Of a stretch of 64,000 nt of DNA, positions 33,375 to 42,446 are shown one piece after another. Below the pieces are notes generated by a model that was not told the origin of the DNA, did not search any database, and was given only the letters and a program-made list of their open reading frames with translations. Origin of the DNA: CANKHA01 sp035699705 (GTDB taxonomy: Bacteria > Pseudomonadota > Alphaproteobacteria > Rhizobiales > Xanthobacteraceae); the NCBI GenBank assembly GCA_035699705.1, contig DASSPI010000095.1, positions 1 through 64,000 on the forward strand, read 5' to 3'. Positions within the stretch are counted from its first letter, which is position 1. Each line of letters begins with the position of its first letter. A program made the translations under genes and the position numbers.

Positions 33375-35054
33375 GCCGCGCTTCGGTTTCGGCAGCGCCA
33401 ATCCGGTTTGCGCGCCTTCGATGCCTTCCAGCATCTTCTCCAAAATTTCCAGCCGGTCGGCTTCACCCGGCGGCTTGTCCCAACGCAATCGGCTGATGCG
33501 GGGAAACCGCATGGCGACGCCGGAGCGGTGGCGGCTCGATCGCTGCAAGCCCTCGAAGGCTATTTCCAGCACCAGACCCTTGTCGCGGTCATGCACCACT
33601 TCGCGCACCGGGCCGAAACGCTCGATGGTGTTGCGGCGGACGAAACGGTCGATCTGCAACAGTTCCTCGTCGGTGAAACCGAAATAGGCTTTGCCCACCG
33701 GCACCAGCACGTCCTCGCCGTCCTCGGTCGTCCAGGCGCCAAAGGTATAGTCGGAATAATACGACGAGCGCTTGCCATGGCCGCGCTGGGCATACATCAG
33801 CACCGCATCGATGGTGAAAGGATCGCGTTTCCATTTCCACCACTGGCCTTTCGGCCGTCCCGGCAGGTAGGGCGCGTCGCGGCGCTTGAGCATGATGCCC
33901 TCCACCGCGGCGGCATCGTCGCCCGCGCCGGCAGACTTGGGATCGGCGCGCGCGGCGGCCAATTGCTCCCAGGTGGTGAAATGCACCAGCGGAGAGAGAT
34001 CGACACGCGGGTCGCCAAGCCGGGTGATGAATTTCTCCAGCCGCACCCGGCGCTCGGCGAATGGCTGCTCGCGCAAATCGTCGCTGCCGTCGACCAGCAG
34101 GTCATAGGCGCGCAGATGCGCGGGAAATTCCGCCATCAGCTTGGGCGTGACCGCCTTGCGGTTGAGCCGCTGCTGCAACTCATTGAAAGACTGCACGCGC
34201 CCGTCGCGCATGATCAAAAGTTCGCCGTCAATGGTGCCTGGAAGGCGCAGCGCGGAGACGAGATCCGGGAAGCTTTTTGAAACATCTTCGCCGGTGCGGG
34301 AATAAAGCCGCGTAACGGTCTCGCCGTGCTCGTTCCGCCCGGTCACGGCCTGCACGCGGGTGCCGTCCCATTTCCACTCCGCCAGGTAATGCGAGGGATC
34401 GAGCGTGGAAAAATCCGCCGCTTCGATCGCATGCGCCAGCATGGCGGGACGGAACGGTATGGGGTCGGTGTTGAGCGGCTTGTCGGCTCGCCCCTCCAGC
34501 CAGGCGAACAGCTCGGTGTAAGGCGGCCTCAGGCCCGGCCAGAGCAGTTCGATCTCGTGCGGGTCCTTGTCGCCGAGCGCTGCGGCGGCGGTCTTCACCA
34601 GCCGCGCGGAGACGCCGATGCGCAAGCCGCCGGTGATCAGCTTGAGCAGCGCCCAGCGGCCGGTTTCGTCCAGCGCGTCGAGCCAGCGCGCGAGCTGCGC
34701 GGGCAGCTGCGCTTTGCCGAGCGTGGACAGCGTTTCGACCACGTCGGAAAGCGAAGGCGTGGCGTTTGGCCGGTGATGGGGATCCGCCGGCCACATCAGC
34801 GCGATGGTCTCGGAGAGATCGCCGACATAATCGTGCGACAGCGCAAACAGCACCGGATCGGTGCGCTCGGCGATCAGCATGCGGATCATGCCGGGCTTGG
34901 CATATTGGAACGACAGAGCGCCCGCGAGCGCCGCCAGCGCGTAGCCGCGCTCCGGGTCGGGCGTGGTGCGGAAATATTCCGTCATCAGGCGCAGCTTGTT
35001 GTTGCGCCCATGCTCATAAGCGAGGCGGTCGAGCAATTCGGCGAAGCGGTTCAT
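33363..35054 (-). CDS. ATP-dependent DNA ligase of the ligase-associated repair module
   Basis: The product has 563 residues. An N-terminal helical DNA-binding domain is followed by the nucleotidyl-transferase core with active-site Lys228 in EWKWDGTRV. Other motifs are LPGTIDGELLIM and AVEGIMLKRRDAPYLPGRPKGQWWKWKRD, and the OB-fold follows. Length and context match the PP_1105-type bacterial ATP-dependent ligase that travels with an Lhr helicase, a metallo-beta-lactamase exonuclease and PdeM. Its start overlaps the exonuclease stop by 3 nt. The TGA stop lies within a dispersed repeat. Confidence 0.92.
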   Translation of the reverse strand: MNRFAELLDRLAYEHGRNNKLRLMTEYFRTTPDPERGYALAALAGALSFQYAKPGMIRMLIAERTDPVLFALSHDYVGDLSETIALMWPADPHHRPNATPSLSDVVETLSTLGKAQLPAQLARWLDALDETGRWALLKLITGGLRIGVSARLVKTAAAALGDKDPHEIELLWPGLRPPYTELFAWLEGRADKPLNTDPIPFRPAMLAHAIEAADFSTLDPSHYLAEWKWDGTRVQAVTGRNEHGETVTRLYSRTGEDVSKSFPDLVSALRLPGTIDGELLIMRDGRVQSFNELQQRLNRKAVTPKLMAEFPAHLRAYDLLVDGSDDLREQPFAERRVRLEKFITRLGDPRVDLSPLVHFTTWEQLAAARADPKSAGAGDDAAAVEGIMLKRRDAPYLPGRPKGQWWKWKRDPFTIDAVLMYAQRGHGKRSSYYSDYTFGAWTTEDGEDVLVPVGKAYFGFTDEELLQIDRFVRRNTIERFGPVREVVHDRDKGLVLEIAFEGLQRSSRHRSGVAMRFPRISRLRWDKPPGEADRLEILEKMLEGIEGAQTGLALPKPKRGASA

Positions 35055-36232
35055 TTGCTGCCGTTGCTTTCTTCACCTCTCCCCGTGGGGGAGAGGTCGC
35101 GCCCAGGGCGCGGATGAGGGAGTTCGGGACTATCGAGAGTCTTGTCCCCCCTCACCTTGGCCCTCTCCCCGCCGGGGAGAGGGAGTCCCTCCGTGCCCGC
35201 TTCACCGTCCGTATTGCTCACCCCGTCGGTCTCGTCCTCATCGCCGTAGCCGACGATATCGAGCGGCCGCGCCTTCAACCCGCGCGTCGTCGCCCAATGC
35301 ACCAGCGCATCTTCCTGCCCATGCGTGACCCAGACCTCGCCTGCGCCGGTGGCGGCAATGGTGTCGGTCAGGCCGTCCCAGTCGGCGTGGTCGGAAATCA
35401 CCAGCGGCAATTCGATCTGCCCCTGCCGCGCACGCGCGCGCACGCGCATCCATCCCGAAGCAAAGCAGGCCACCGGATCCGGAAAGCGCCGCGTCCAGAT
35501 ATCCTTGATCGCCGATGGCGGCGCCAGCGTAACCGTTCCGGCAAGCTCGGGCTTTTTCGCGCCGCGCACCAGTTCGAGCGGACCGAGATCGATGCCGCGC
35601 GTCACGTAATAGTTGGTGATGTTCTCCATCGCGCCGTGCAGATAGACCGTCTTGTCGTAGCCGGCCCGCCGCAGCATGGCGATCACGCGCTGGGCCTTGC
35701 CGAGCGAATAGGCGCCGACCAGATGCGCGCGTTCGGGAAACAGCGCGACCGAGCGCAACAATTTTTCGATTTCACCTTCGGCATCGTGATGTCGGAACAC
35801 GGGCAGGCCAAAGGTGGCCTCGGTGATGAAGACATCGCACGGTACCAGCTCGAACGGCGCGCAGGTCGGATCGGGCACGTCCTTGTAGTCGCCCGAGGCG
35901 ACGATGCGCATGCCGCCGCATTCCACCGCGATCTGCGCCGAGCCGAGCACATGGCCCGCAGGATGGAACGTCGCCTTGATGCCGTTGAGGTCGATCGTCT
36001 CGCCGTATGTCACCGCCTGGGTGCGGCCGGCAAAATTGTCGCCGTAACGCAGCCGCATGATATCCAGCGTCTCCTGCGTGGCCAGCACCGCGCCATGGCC
36101 GGCGCGGGCGTGGTCGGAATGGCCATGGGTGATCAGCGCCTTGTCCACCGCCCGCGTCGGATCGATGTAAAAGCCGCCGCGTTTGCAGCAGACGCCGGAC
36201 GGGGTGGGCAGAAGGATGTCTTCGGGACGCAT
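35051..36232 (-). CDS. Ligase-associated metallo-beta-lactamase exonuclease
   Basis: The product has 393 residues from the ATG at 36230-36232. Metal motifs include THGHSDHARAGH (HxHxDH), HPAGHVLGSAQ and SGDY near residues 50-120; LVISDHADWDGL and THGQEDALVHW follow, as in SNM1/CPSF-like nucleases. This is the putative exonuclease paired with ATP-dependent ligase. The last 50 or so residues (from TDGEAGTEGLPLPGGER to the end) are not family sequence: they are translated from a palindromic repeat inserted before the ligase gene. Confidence 0.9.
   Translation of the reverse strand: MRPEDILLPTPSGVCCKRGGFYIDPTRAVDKALITHGHSDHARAGHGAVLATQETLDIMRLRYGDNFAGRTQAVTYGETIDLNGIKATFHPAGHVLGSAQIAVECGGMRIVASGDYKDVPDPTCAPFELVPCDVFITEATFGLPVFRHHDAEGEIEKLLRSVALFPERAHLVGAYSLGKAQRVIAMLRRAGYDKTVYLHGAMENITNYYVTRGIDLGPLELVRGAKKPELAGTVTLAPPSAIKDIWTRRFPDPVACFASGWMRVRARARQGQIELPLVISDHADWDGLTDTIAATGAGEVWVTHGQEDALVHWATTRGLKARPLDIVGYGDEDETDGVSNTDGEAGTEGLPLPGGERAKVRGDKTLDSPELPHPRPGRDLSPTGRGEESNGSK
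35072..35190. repeat. Paired-palindrome repeat element, copy B, inside a coding region
   Basis: Two palindromes of the CCTCTCCCC/GGGGAGAGG type bracket this unit. One runs CCTCTCCCC...GGGGGAGAGG at about 35077-35097. The other is CCCTCTCCCC-GCC-GGGGAGAGGG at about 35160-35182. It lies in the 3' end of the exonuclease gene and is read in frame. Confidence 0.75.
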
Positions 36233-36281
36233 AAACCCTAGATATGCTTTGCTTTCGCTTCTGCGAGCCTTGAGGTGACGC

Positions 36282-37226
36282 GTGCAATTGCTTTCCACCC
36301 TGTTCCTGTCCTCCGGCGACCTGATCGCCGACCGGCGCTATGCCTGGGCGCAGGACCTGGAATCCAAGGGTGATTTGGCGGGCGCGGCGGACCTTCTGGA
36401 ACAGGCGCTGGAACTGACGCCGGGCTATGCCTCGGCCTGGTTCGCACTGGGAGAGCTGCGCGAAAAGCTCGGCGATGCGGACGCCGCCGCAGCAGCCTAT
36501 CGCAAGGCGCGCGAGGCCGATCCGGACGATCGCCACGGCGCTCTCGTCAATCTCATGCGGCTGAAAGCAGCGGAGCCGAGCGGCATGCCCCCCGCCTATG
36601 TGCGCACGCTGTTCGATCATTATGCACCGGACTTCGACCGCTCGCTGACGGAAGGGCTCAATTATTCCGCGCCCATGCTGTTGCTGGCGGGGGTGGAAGC
36701 GGCGGCGCGCGATGCCGGGCGAGCGATGCATTTTGCGGCGATGCTGGATATCGGCTGCGGCACCGGTCTCGCAGGCGCGGCCTTTCGCGCGAAAGTGGAC
36801 GCGCTGGTTGGCGTCGATCTGTCGCCGCGCATGATCGAGCAGGCGCGACAGAAGAACATCTATGACCGGCTCGAAGTCGGCGACCTGCTGGAATTTCTGG
36901 CCGCAGAAACGCACGTCGGAAACAGTTACGACCTGATCCTCGCGGCCGACGTCTTCGCCTATCTGCCCGACCTCGCACCGGTCGCGCGTGCGGTCTCCGC
37001 CGTGCTCGCTCGCGGCGGGCTGTTTGCTTTCAGCGTGGAGAGCAATGACGGCGAAGGCGTCGAGCTCGGTGAGGCTCTGCGTTTTTCCCACAGTGCCGGC
37101 CATGTCCGCGGCGCGCTGGAAGGCGCCGGGCTGAAGCTGCTCGGCCTCGATTCCGCCTCGACCCGCACGGAAAAGGGTTTCCCGGTGCCCGGGCTGATCG
37201 CGGTGGCCGTGGCGAAAAGCGAATGA
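36282..37226 (+). CDS. TPR-containing SAM-dependent methyltransferase
   Basis: The product has 314 residues from GTG 36282. Two tetratricopeptide repeats occupy about 17-85 (AWAQDLESKGDLAGAADLLEQALELTPGY and the next). A Rossmann methyltransferase domain follows with motif I MLDIGCGTGLAG (about 149-160) and VGVDLSPRM. The substrate is unknown; TPRs suggest a protein target. It is divergent from the exonuclease (49 bp apart), and its stop overlaps the Lhr helicase start (ATGA). It therefore sits inside the ligase repair module. Confidence 0.85.
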   Translation: MQLLSTLFLSSGDLIADRRYAWAQDLESKGDLAGAADLLEQALELTPGYASAWFALGELREKLGDADAAAAAYRKAREADPDDRHGALVNLMRLKAAEPSGMPPAYVRTLFDHYAPDFDRSLTEGLNYSAPMLLLAGVEAAARDAGRAMHFAAMLDIGCGTGLAGAAFRAKVDALVGVDLSPRMIEQARQKNIYDRLEVGDLLEFLAAETHVGNSYDLILAADVFAYLPDLAPVARAVSAVLARGGLFAFSVESNDGEGVELGEALRFSHSAGHVRGALEGAGLKLLGLDSASTRTEKGFPVPGLIAVAVAKSE

Positions 37227-39775
37227 CCTTGCTGGAGCGCATCGAAACCAAGCCCTTGTTGCCGGAACCGTTCGAGAAATGGTTCGCGGCGCGCGGCTGG
37301 ACTCCGCGTACGCACCAGCTCGACCTGCTGGCCAAGGCGGAGGCGGGGCGCTCGGCGCTGCTGATTGCGCCCACCGGCGCGGGCAAGACTTTGGCGGGAT
37401 TTCTGCCCACGCTGGTGGAGTTGAGCGCGGAGCGCCCGACGGCGCGCAGCGGAGGAAAGAAGCTCGTCTCCACCGGCCGCGACATCCGCCGCGAAGGCGG
37501 GCTGCACACGCTCTACATCTCGCCGCTGAAGGCGCTGGCGGTCGACATCGCGCGCAACCTGGAAACGCCGGTGGCGGAAATGGGCCTGCCCATCCGGCTG
37601 GAGACGCGCACCGGCGACACGCCGGTGTCGAAGCGCCAGCGCCAGCGCCGCGATCCGCCCGACATCCTGCTCACCACCCCGGAACAGGTCGCTTTGCTGC
37701 TCGCTTCCGCCGATGCGCCTTTTCTGTTCGGCTCGCTCCGGCGCGTGGTGCTGGACGAATTGCATTCGCTGGTCACCTCCAAGCGCGGTGACCTGCTCTC
37801 GCTCGGGCTGGCGCGGCTGTTTCGCCTGGCGCCCCAGCTCACCAGCGTCGGGCTTTCCGCCACCGTCGCTGAGCCGGACGATCTCTGCCGCTTCCTGCTG
37901 CCGCAGCCGGTGGACGGTGAAGCGCGCGCCGATCTCGTCATCGCCGGAGGCGCCGCCCCGCCGGAAGTATCGATGCTCGATACCAAGGAGCATCTGCCTT
38001 GGGCCGGGCATGGCGCGCGCCATGCGCTGGGCGAAATCTACGATCTGATCAAGCGGCACAAAACCACGCTGATTTTCGTCAACACCCGAAGCCAGGCGGA
38101 AGGCCTGTTCCAGGACCTCTGGCGCATGAACGACGACAGCCTCGCGATTGCGCTGCATCACGGCTCGCTCGATGTCGGCCAGCGCCGCCGCGTGGAGGAC
38201 GCCATGGCGGTGGGCAAGCTGCGCGCGGTGGTCTGCACGTCGTCGCTCGATCTCGGCGTGGATTGGGGCGATGTCGATCTCGTCATCAATGTGGGCGCGC
38301 CGAAAGGCTCCTCGCGCCTGATGCAGCGCATCGGCCGCGCCAATCACCGGCTCGACGAGCCATCCCGCGCGGTGCTGATCCCGGCCAACCGCTTCGAGGT
38401 GCTGGAGTGTCACGCCGCGCTCGGCGCGGTCGCGGACAATGCGCAGGACACGCCGCCCGCGCGCACCGGCGCGCTCGATGTATTGGCGCAGCATGTGCTC
38501 GGCTGTGCGGTGGGCGAGCCTTTCCGCAGCGATGATCTTTACGGCGAAATCCGCGCGGCCGCGCCTTATGCCGCGCTCACCCGCAAGGATTTCGACGACG
38601 TGGTCGATTTCGTCGCCACCGGCGGCTATGCGCTCAAAGCCTATGAGCGCTTCGCCAAAATCCGTCAGGGGCAGGACGGGCGCTGGCGCATCACCCACCC
38701 GCGCATCGCGCAGCGCTACCGCATGAATGTCGGCACCATCGTCGAAGCCGACATGCTGAAGGTGCGGCTGGTACGCTCGCGCGGGGCCAAGACCGCCATC
38801 CCGCGCGGCGGGCGGCTGCTCGGGCAGGTGGAGGAATATTTCATCGAGACGCTCGCGTTCGGCGACACCTTCGTCTTCGCCGGCGAAATCCTGCGCTACG
38901 AAGCGCTGGTGGAGGACGAAGTCTATGTCTCGCGCGCCGCGGACGAAGACCCGAAAGTCCCGGCTTACGAAGGCGGCAAGTTCCCGCTCTCGACTTATCT
39001 CGCCGCGCGCGTGCGCGATCTCATCGCCGATCACCACGCCTGGCGCGCGCTGCCGCAACAGGTGCGCGAATGGCTGGAGATCCAGGAATGGCGCTCACTG
39101 CTGCCGCCGGCGGGCGATCTGCTGGTGGAGACCTTTCCGCGCGCCAACAAGCATCACCTGGTCTGCTATCCGTTCGAAGGCCGGCTCGCGCACCAGACGC
39201 TGGGCATGCTGCTGACGCGCCGGCTGGAGCGCGCGCGGCTGCGCCCGCTCGGCTTTGTCGCCAACGAATATGCCTTGGCGGTGTGGACCCTGGGCGATGT
39301 CGGCCAGGCGATCGAGGACGGCCGATTGTCGCTGGCGGCGCTGTTCGACGAGGACATGCTGGGCGACGATCTGGAAGCCTGGCTCGCGGAATCGGCGCTG
39401 ATGAAGCGCACCTTCCGCACCTGCGCCATCATCGCCGGACTGATCGAGCGCCGCTTTCCGGGCGAGGAAAAATCCCGCCGGCAGGTCACCATCTCGACCG
39501 ATCTGGTCTATGACGTGCTGCGCAAGCACCAGCCCGACCACGTGCTTTTGCGCGCCGCGCGGGCGGATGCCGCCACGGGCTTGCTCGACATCCGCCGTCT
39601 TGGCACCATGCTGGCGCGCATCAAGGGTCGAATCATCCACAAACCGCTCGACCGCGTTTCTCCGCTCGCCGTGCCGGTGATGCTGGAGATCGGCCGCGAG
39701 TCGGTTTATGGCGAGGCCTCGGATGTGCTGCTGGCGGAAGCCGCCGACGAATTGGTGAAGGAGGCGATGGGGTGA
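37223..39775 (+). CDS. Ligase-associated Lhr-type DEXH helicase
   Basis: The product has 850 residues. Walker A is IAPTGAGKTLAGFLP (about 48-62), with the DEXH box VVLDELHSL, motif III VGLSATV and motif VI MQRIGRANHRLDE. A winged helix and a long DUF4145/Lhr-core C-terminal part follow. The length and neighbours match the shorter ligase-associated Lhr family (Lhr-Core type) rather than the 1500-residue Lhr. It probably remodels damaged DNA or DNA-RNA hybrids with the ligase, exonuclease and PdeM. ATG 37223 is coupled to the methyltransferase stop. Confidence 0.92.
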   Translation: MTLLERIETKPLLPEPFEKWFAARGWTPRTHQLDLLAKAEAGRSALLIAPTGAGKTLAGFLPTLVELSAERPTARSGGKKLVSTGRDIRREGGLHTLYISPLKALAVDIARNLETPVAEMGLPIRLETRTGDTPVSKRQRQRRDPPDILLTTPEQVALLLASADAPFLFGSLRRVVLDELHSLVTSKRGDLLSLGLARLFRLAPQLTSVGLSATVAEPDDLCRFLLPQPVDGEARADLVIAGGAAPPEVSMLDTKEHLPWAGHGARHALGEIYDLIKRHKTTLIFVNTRSQAEGLFQDLWRMNDDSLAIALHHGSLDVGQRRRVEDAMAVGKLRAVVCTSSLDLGVDWGDVDLVINVGAPKGSSRLMQRIGRANHRLDEPSRAVLIPANRFEVLECHAALGAVADNAQDTPPARTGALDVLAQHVLGCAVGEPFRSDDLYGEIRAAAPYAALTRKDFDDVVDFVATGGYALKAYERFAKIRQGQDGRWRITHPRIAQRYRMNVGTIVEADMLKVRLVRSRGAKTAIPRGGRLLGQVEEYFIETLAFGDTFVFAGEILRYEALVEDEVYVSRAADEDPKVPAYEGGKFPLSTYLAARVRDLIADHHAWRALPQQVREWLEIQEWRSLLPPAGDLLVETFPRANKHHLVCYPFEGRLAHQTLGMLLTRRLERARLRPLGFVANEYALAVWTLGDVGQAIEDGRLSLAALFDEDMLGDDLEAWLAESALMKRTFRTCAIIAGLIERRFPGEEKSRRQVTISTDLVYDVLRKHQPDHVLLRAARADAATGLLDIRRLGTMLARIKGRIIHKPLDRVSPLAVPVMLEIGRESVYGEASDVLLAEAADELVKEAMG

Positions 39776-39798
39776 GGATTTTGCGATCGCATGCGGCT

Positions 39799-39925
39799 CT
39801 TACCCTCCCCCCTTGTGGGGGAGGGTGGCGAGGGCAGCGAGCCGGGTGGGGGTGTTAACGGCAATGCAGTCGCACGTTGCCAAAAACCCCACCCCCAACC
39901 CCTCCCCACAAGGGGGAGGGGAGCT
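39799..39925. repeat. Paired-palindrome repeat element, copy C, at the pdeM start
   Basis: CCCTCCCCCC and GGGGGAGGG (about 39804-39826) form the left palindrome and CCCCTCCCC-ACAA-GGGGGAGGGG (about 39899-39920) the right one. The right part is translated as the N-terminal NPTPNPSPQGGG of PdeM, a peptide typical of such repeats read in this frame. Confidence 0.75.
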
Positions 39926-40592
39926 ACGCATTGCCGGCGTCAGCGTCGTCGCCGATTGCGGCGGCGCGCTCTATTGGCCGGAGGAAGGCCTGCTCGTTGT
40001 CTCCGACCTGCATCTGGAAAAAGGCTCGAGCTTCGCCAAACGCGGCGTGTTGCTGCCGCCTTACGATAGCGCGGCGACGCTGGCGCGGCTGGGCCTGCTG
40101 ATCGCGCGCTATGCGCCGCGTTGCGTGATCGCGCTGGGTGACAATTTCCACGATGGCGGCGGCGCGGATCGCCTGCACGACAGCGACCGCGGCAATTTGC
40201 GCGCGCTGCAGCGCGCCCGCGACTGGATCTGGATCACCGGCAATCACGATCCCGAACCCGCGAAACGCATCGGCGGGCGCTTCGCCGCGGCGCTGGCGGT
40301 GGGCGCGCTCACCTTCCGGCACGAACCGACGAGAAAGGCGCCGGAAGGCGAGATCGCCGGGCATCTGCATCCGGTGGCGCGGGTGACCCAGCGCGGCCGC
40401 ACCGTCAGCCGCCGCTGCTTCGCCACCAACGGCAAGCAGGCCGTGATGCCGGCTTTCGGCGCCTTTACCGGCGGCCTCAACATACGCCACCACGCCTTCG
40501 CGGAAGTGTTCGGCACGCTTGCCTTCACCGCGCATATGCTGGGCGAGGGACGGCTTTACGCCTTCACCGCCAGGCGCTGTATGCCGGATTAA
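39864..40592 (+). CDS. pdeM: Ligase-associated metallophosphoesterase PdeM
   Basis: The product has about 242 residues from ATG 39864. Calcineurin-type motifs are in order: VVSDLHLEKG, ALGDNFHDGGG, WITGNHDPE and GHLHPVARV. The family normally begins near ELRIAGVSVVADCGGALYWPEE. Here about 24 residues, including NPTPNPSPQGGG, precede it and come from an inserted palindromic repeat. No canonical start codon lies after the repeat, so translation must begin within or before it. PdeM is the DNA-damage-response phosphoesterase of the ligase module. Confidence 0.85.
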   Translation: MQSHVAKNPTPNPSPQGGGELRIAGVSVVADCGGALYWPEEGLLVVSDLHLEKGSSFAKRGVLLPPYDSAATLARLGLLIARYAPRCVIALGDNFHDGGGADRLHDSDRGNLRALQRARDWIWITGNHDPEPAKRIGGRFAAALAVGALTFRHEPTRKAPEGEIAGHLHPVARVTQRGRTVSRRCFATNGKQAVMPAFGAFTGGLNIRHHAFAEVFGTLAFTAHMLGEGRLYAFTARRCMPD

Positions 40593-41371
40593 TCCTTGCG
40601 AAACACCACGCTGGCGAACCAGCCGGTGAGCAGCGCCAGCATCGCGGTTGCCAGGCCATAGAGCAGGGAGTAGTCGCGCGCGGCGACGGCGACGAATTGC
40701 TCGAAGCCGACCTTGATCACTTCCAGCGCCGAGGTGGACTGCGCGACCATCGCGCCGTCCGCGAACAGCTTCACGTCAACTTCGTAAATGCCGAAGGGCA
40801 CATTCGGCGGCATCGGAACGTCCGCACGAAACAGCGTGGGCGTCAGGAAGGTCACGGCACTCCCGCGTTCGACATAGAGCCCGTGCTCCTGCTTCAGCCG
40901 CACGAAGGCTTGCCGGAACGGATCCTCCTTCACCACGTCGGCGACATCGGGTCCGATGCGTTGCGGCAGCTGGAAATTGTCGAATCCGACCTGCAAGCGG
41001 CGCAGTGTATCGGCGTCGGCGATGGCCTCCGCCGGCTTGTTGGACAGTACGGCGAGATAGCTGGGCACATTCACGAAGGTGCGCGCGTCGACATTGACCC
41101 AGATGCCGAACACGCGGCCTTTGCGCCGCGTGCGCTCGGTGTCGCGCGGCCCGCTCACTGTCACCACCACGTCGTAGCCGCCGCGCCGCGCTACGGCCGC
41201 CTGCTCGTTCTCCACGCTGCCGAACAGCACAAGATCGACGCCGGTATAGCTCGATGTCACCATCACGCGATGGTTGGAAAGCGAGATGATCAGCCGTTCG
41301 GCGGCGGCGGGCGTCGCGGCGAGGGCCAGCACCCCGGCGAGACAAATAGCGGCGAGGCGGCGCCTGCTCAT
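40589..41371 (-). CDS. TIGR02186-type transmembrane protein
   Basis: The product has 260 residues: a signal peptide (ending ATPAAAER, about 25), a periplasmic domain of about 200 residues (RLIISLSNHRVMVTSSYTGVDLVLFG at its start), and a single C-terminal helix near 232-254. This is the alphaproteobacterial TIGR02186 family. It overlaps the upstream TSUP permease gene by 4 nt on the same strand, a pairing that recurs in this group and suggests the two form a complex. Its stop overlaps the convergent pdeM stop. Confidence 0.82.
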   Translation of the reverse strand: MSRRRLAAICLAGVLALAATPAAAERLIISLSNHRVMVTSSYTGVDLVLFGSVENEQAAVARRGGYDVVVTVSGPRDTERTRRKGRVFGIWVNVDARTFVNVPSYLAVLSNKPAEAIADADTLRRLQVGFDNFQLPQRIGPDVADVVKEDPFRQAFVRLKQEHGLYVERGSAVTFLTPTLFRADVPMPPNVPFGIYEVDVKLFADGAMVAQSTSALEVIKVGFEQFVAVAARDYSLLYGLATAMLALLTGWFASVVFRKD

Positions 41372-42294
41372 GGCATGCCCTCCGCCATCCGCAGCGAATA
41401 GAGGTCCTGCGGGTTGATCGTCAGCTGGTAAGCAAAGCGCAGGCCCACCAGCAATACCAGCAGGCCGAGCAACAGCCGCAGCCATTCGCCCGCCATCTTG
41501 TGGCCGGCGCGGGCGCCGAATTGCGCCCCGATCACGCCTCCCACCATCAGGATCAGCGCCAGCACCGCGTCCACCTGATGGTTGGTCACCGCGTGCATCA
41601 CGGTGGCCGATGCCATGGTCACCAGCGTCAGCACCATGGAGGTGCCGATCACGGTCGCGGTGGGCACGCGCAGGAAATAGATCAGCATCGGCACCAGCAG
41701 GAAGCCGCCGCCGATGCCCATGATGGCCCCGATGAACCCGATGATGAAGCCGATCACCCAGATCGGGATGGCCGAGACGTAAATCCGCGAGCGCTTGAAA
41801 CGGAACTTGATCGGCAGCCCGTGAAACCAGAGATGGCTTCCGGCGCGGCGCAGCACCACCGGCCTCCCTGAGCGCGCCCGCAGGATCGCCCTGATGCTCT
41901 CCCATGCCATCAGGCTGCCCACCACGCTGAGCAGCGTCAGGTAAGACAGGCCGATCATCAGGTCGAGCTGGTCGAGCGCGCGCATGACCGTGAACAGCCA
42001 CACGCCGGTCGCGGTGCCGAGAATGCCGCCGCCCAGCAGCATCAGGGCCAGCGGCGGATCGACCGCGTTACGCCGCCAATAGGAGATCGCGCCCGAACAG
42101 GACGAGGCAGCGATATGGCTCGCCACGCTTGCCACCGCGACGCCGGGGTTGACGCCGACAAAGATCAACAGCGGCGTCATCAGGAAGCCGCCGCCGATGC
42201 CGAACATGCCGGAGATGAATCCGACCGCCAGGCCCATCCCGAGAATGAGGAAGACGTTGACCGGAAGGTCGGCGATCGGAAGATAGATCTGCAC
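41368..42294 (-). CDS. TSUP/TauE-SafE-family sulfite exporter-like permease
   Basis: The product has 308 residues and about eight helices. The two inverted halves each carry a Gly-rich motif: GFISGMFGIGGGFLMTPLLIFVGV (about 25-48) and GFIGAIMGIGGGFLLVPMLIYF. TSUP proteins export sulfite or organosulfonates. It is translationally coupled to the TIGR02186 gene downstream. A different TSUP gene lies at 30871, so the window holds two distinct members. Confidence 0.88.
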   Translation of the reverse strand: MQIYLPIADLPVNVFLILGMGLAVGFISGMFGIGGGFLMTPLLIFVGVNPGVAVASVASHIAASSCSGAISYWRRNAVDPPLALMLLGGGILGTATGVWLFTVMRALDQLDLMIGLSYLTLLSVVGSLMAWESIRAILRARSGRPVVLRRAGSHLWFHGLPIKFRFKRSRIYVSAIPIWVIGFIIGFIGAIMGIGGGFLLVPMLIYFLRVPTATVIGTSMVLTLVTMASATVMHAVTNHQVDAVLALILMVGGVIGAQFGARAGHKMAGEWLRLLLGLLVLLVGLRFAYQLTINPQDLYSLRMAEGMP

Positions 42295-42446
42295 AGACGA
42301 AAATCCGCCGGTTCAGGGCCGATGTCCCGTGTTCTTGCGGGAGGCGGGGTCGGCGCGCGATTCGCCTAGCTTGTACGACAAGTCGTAAGAGACCGTAACC
42401 TGCCAGGGGGAAAGCCGCGCCGCGCCCAAAGAGCGCGGAACCGGCC

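Noticed and set aside
33190..33687. Plus-strand frame across the repeat and the ligase 3' end
   Set aside because: It is antisense to the ligase and its start is repeat DNA.
36959..39058. 699-codon minus-strand frame opposite the Lhr helicase
   Set aside because: Typical mirror frame of a high-GC gene; the plus strand has all helicase motifs.
27955..39925. Possible CRISPR array from the repeated palindromes
   Set aside because: The copies are kilobases apart with genes between; there is no regular repeat-spacer pattern and no cas gene.
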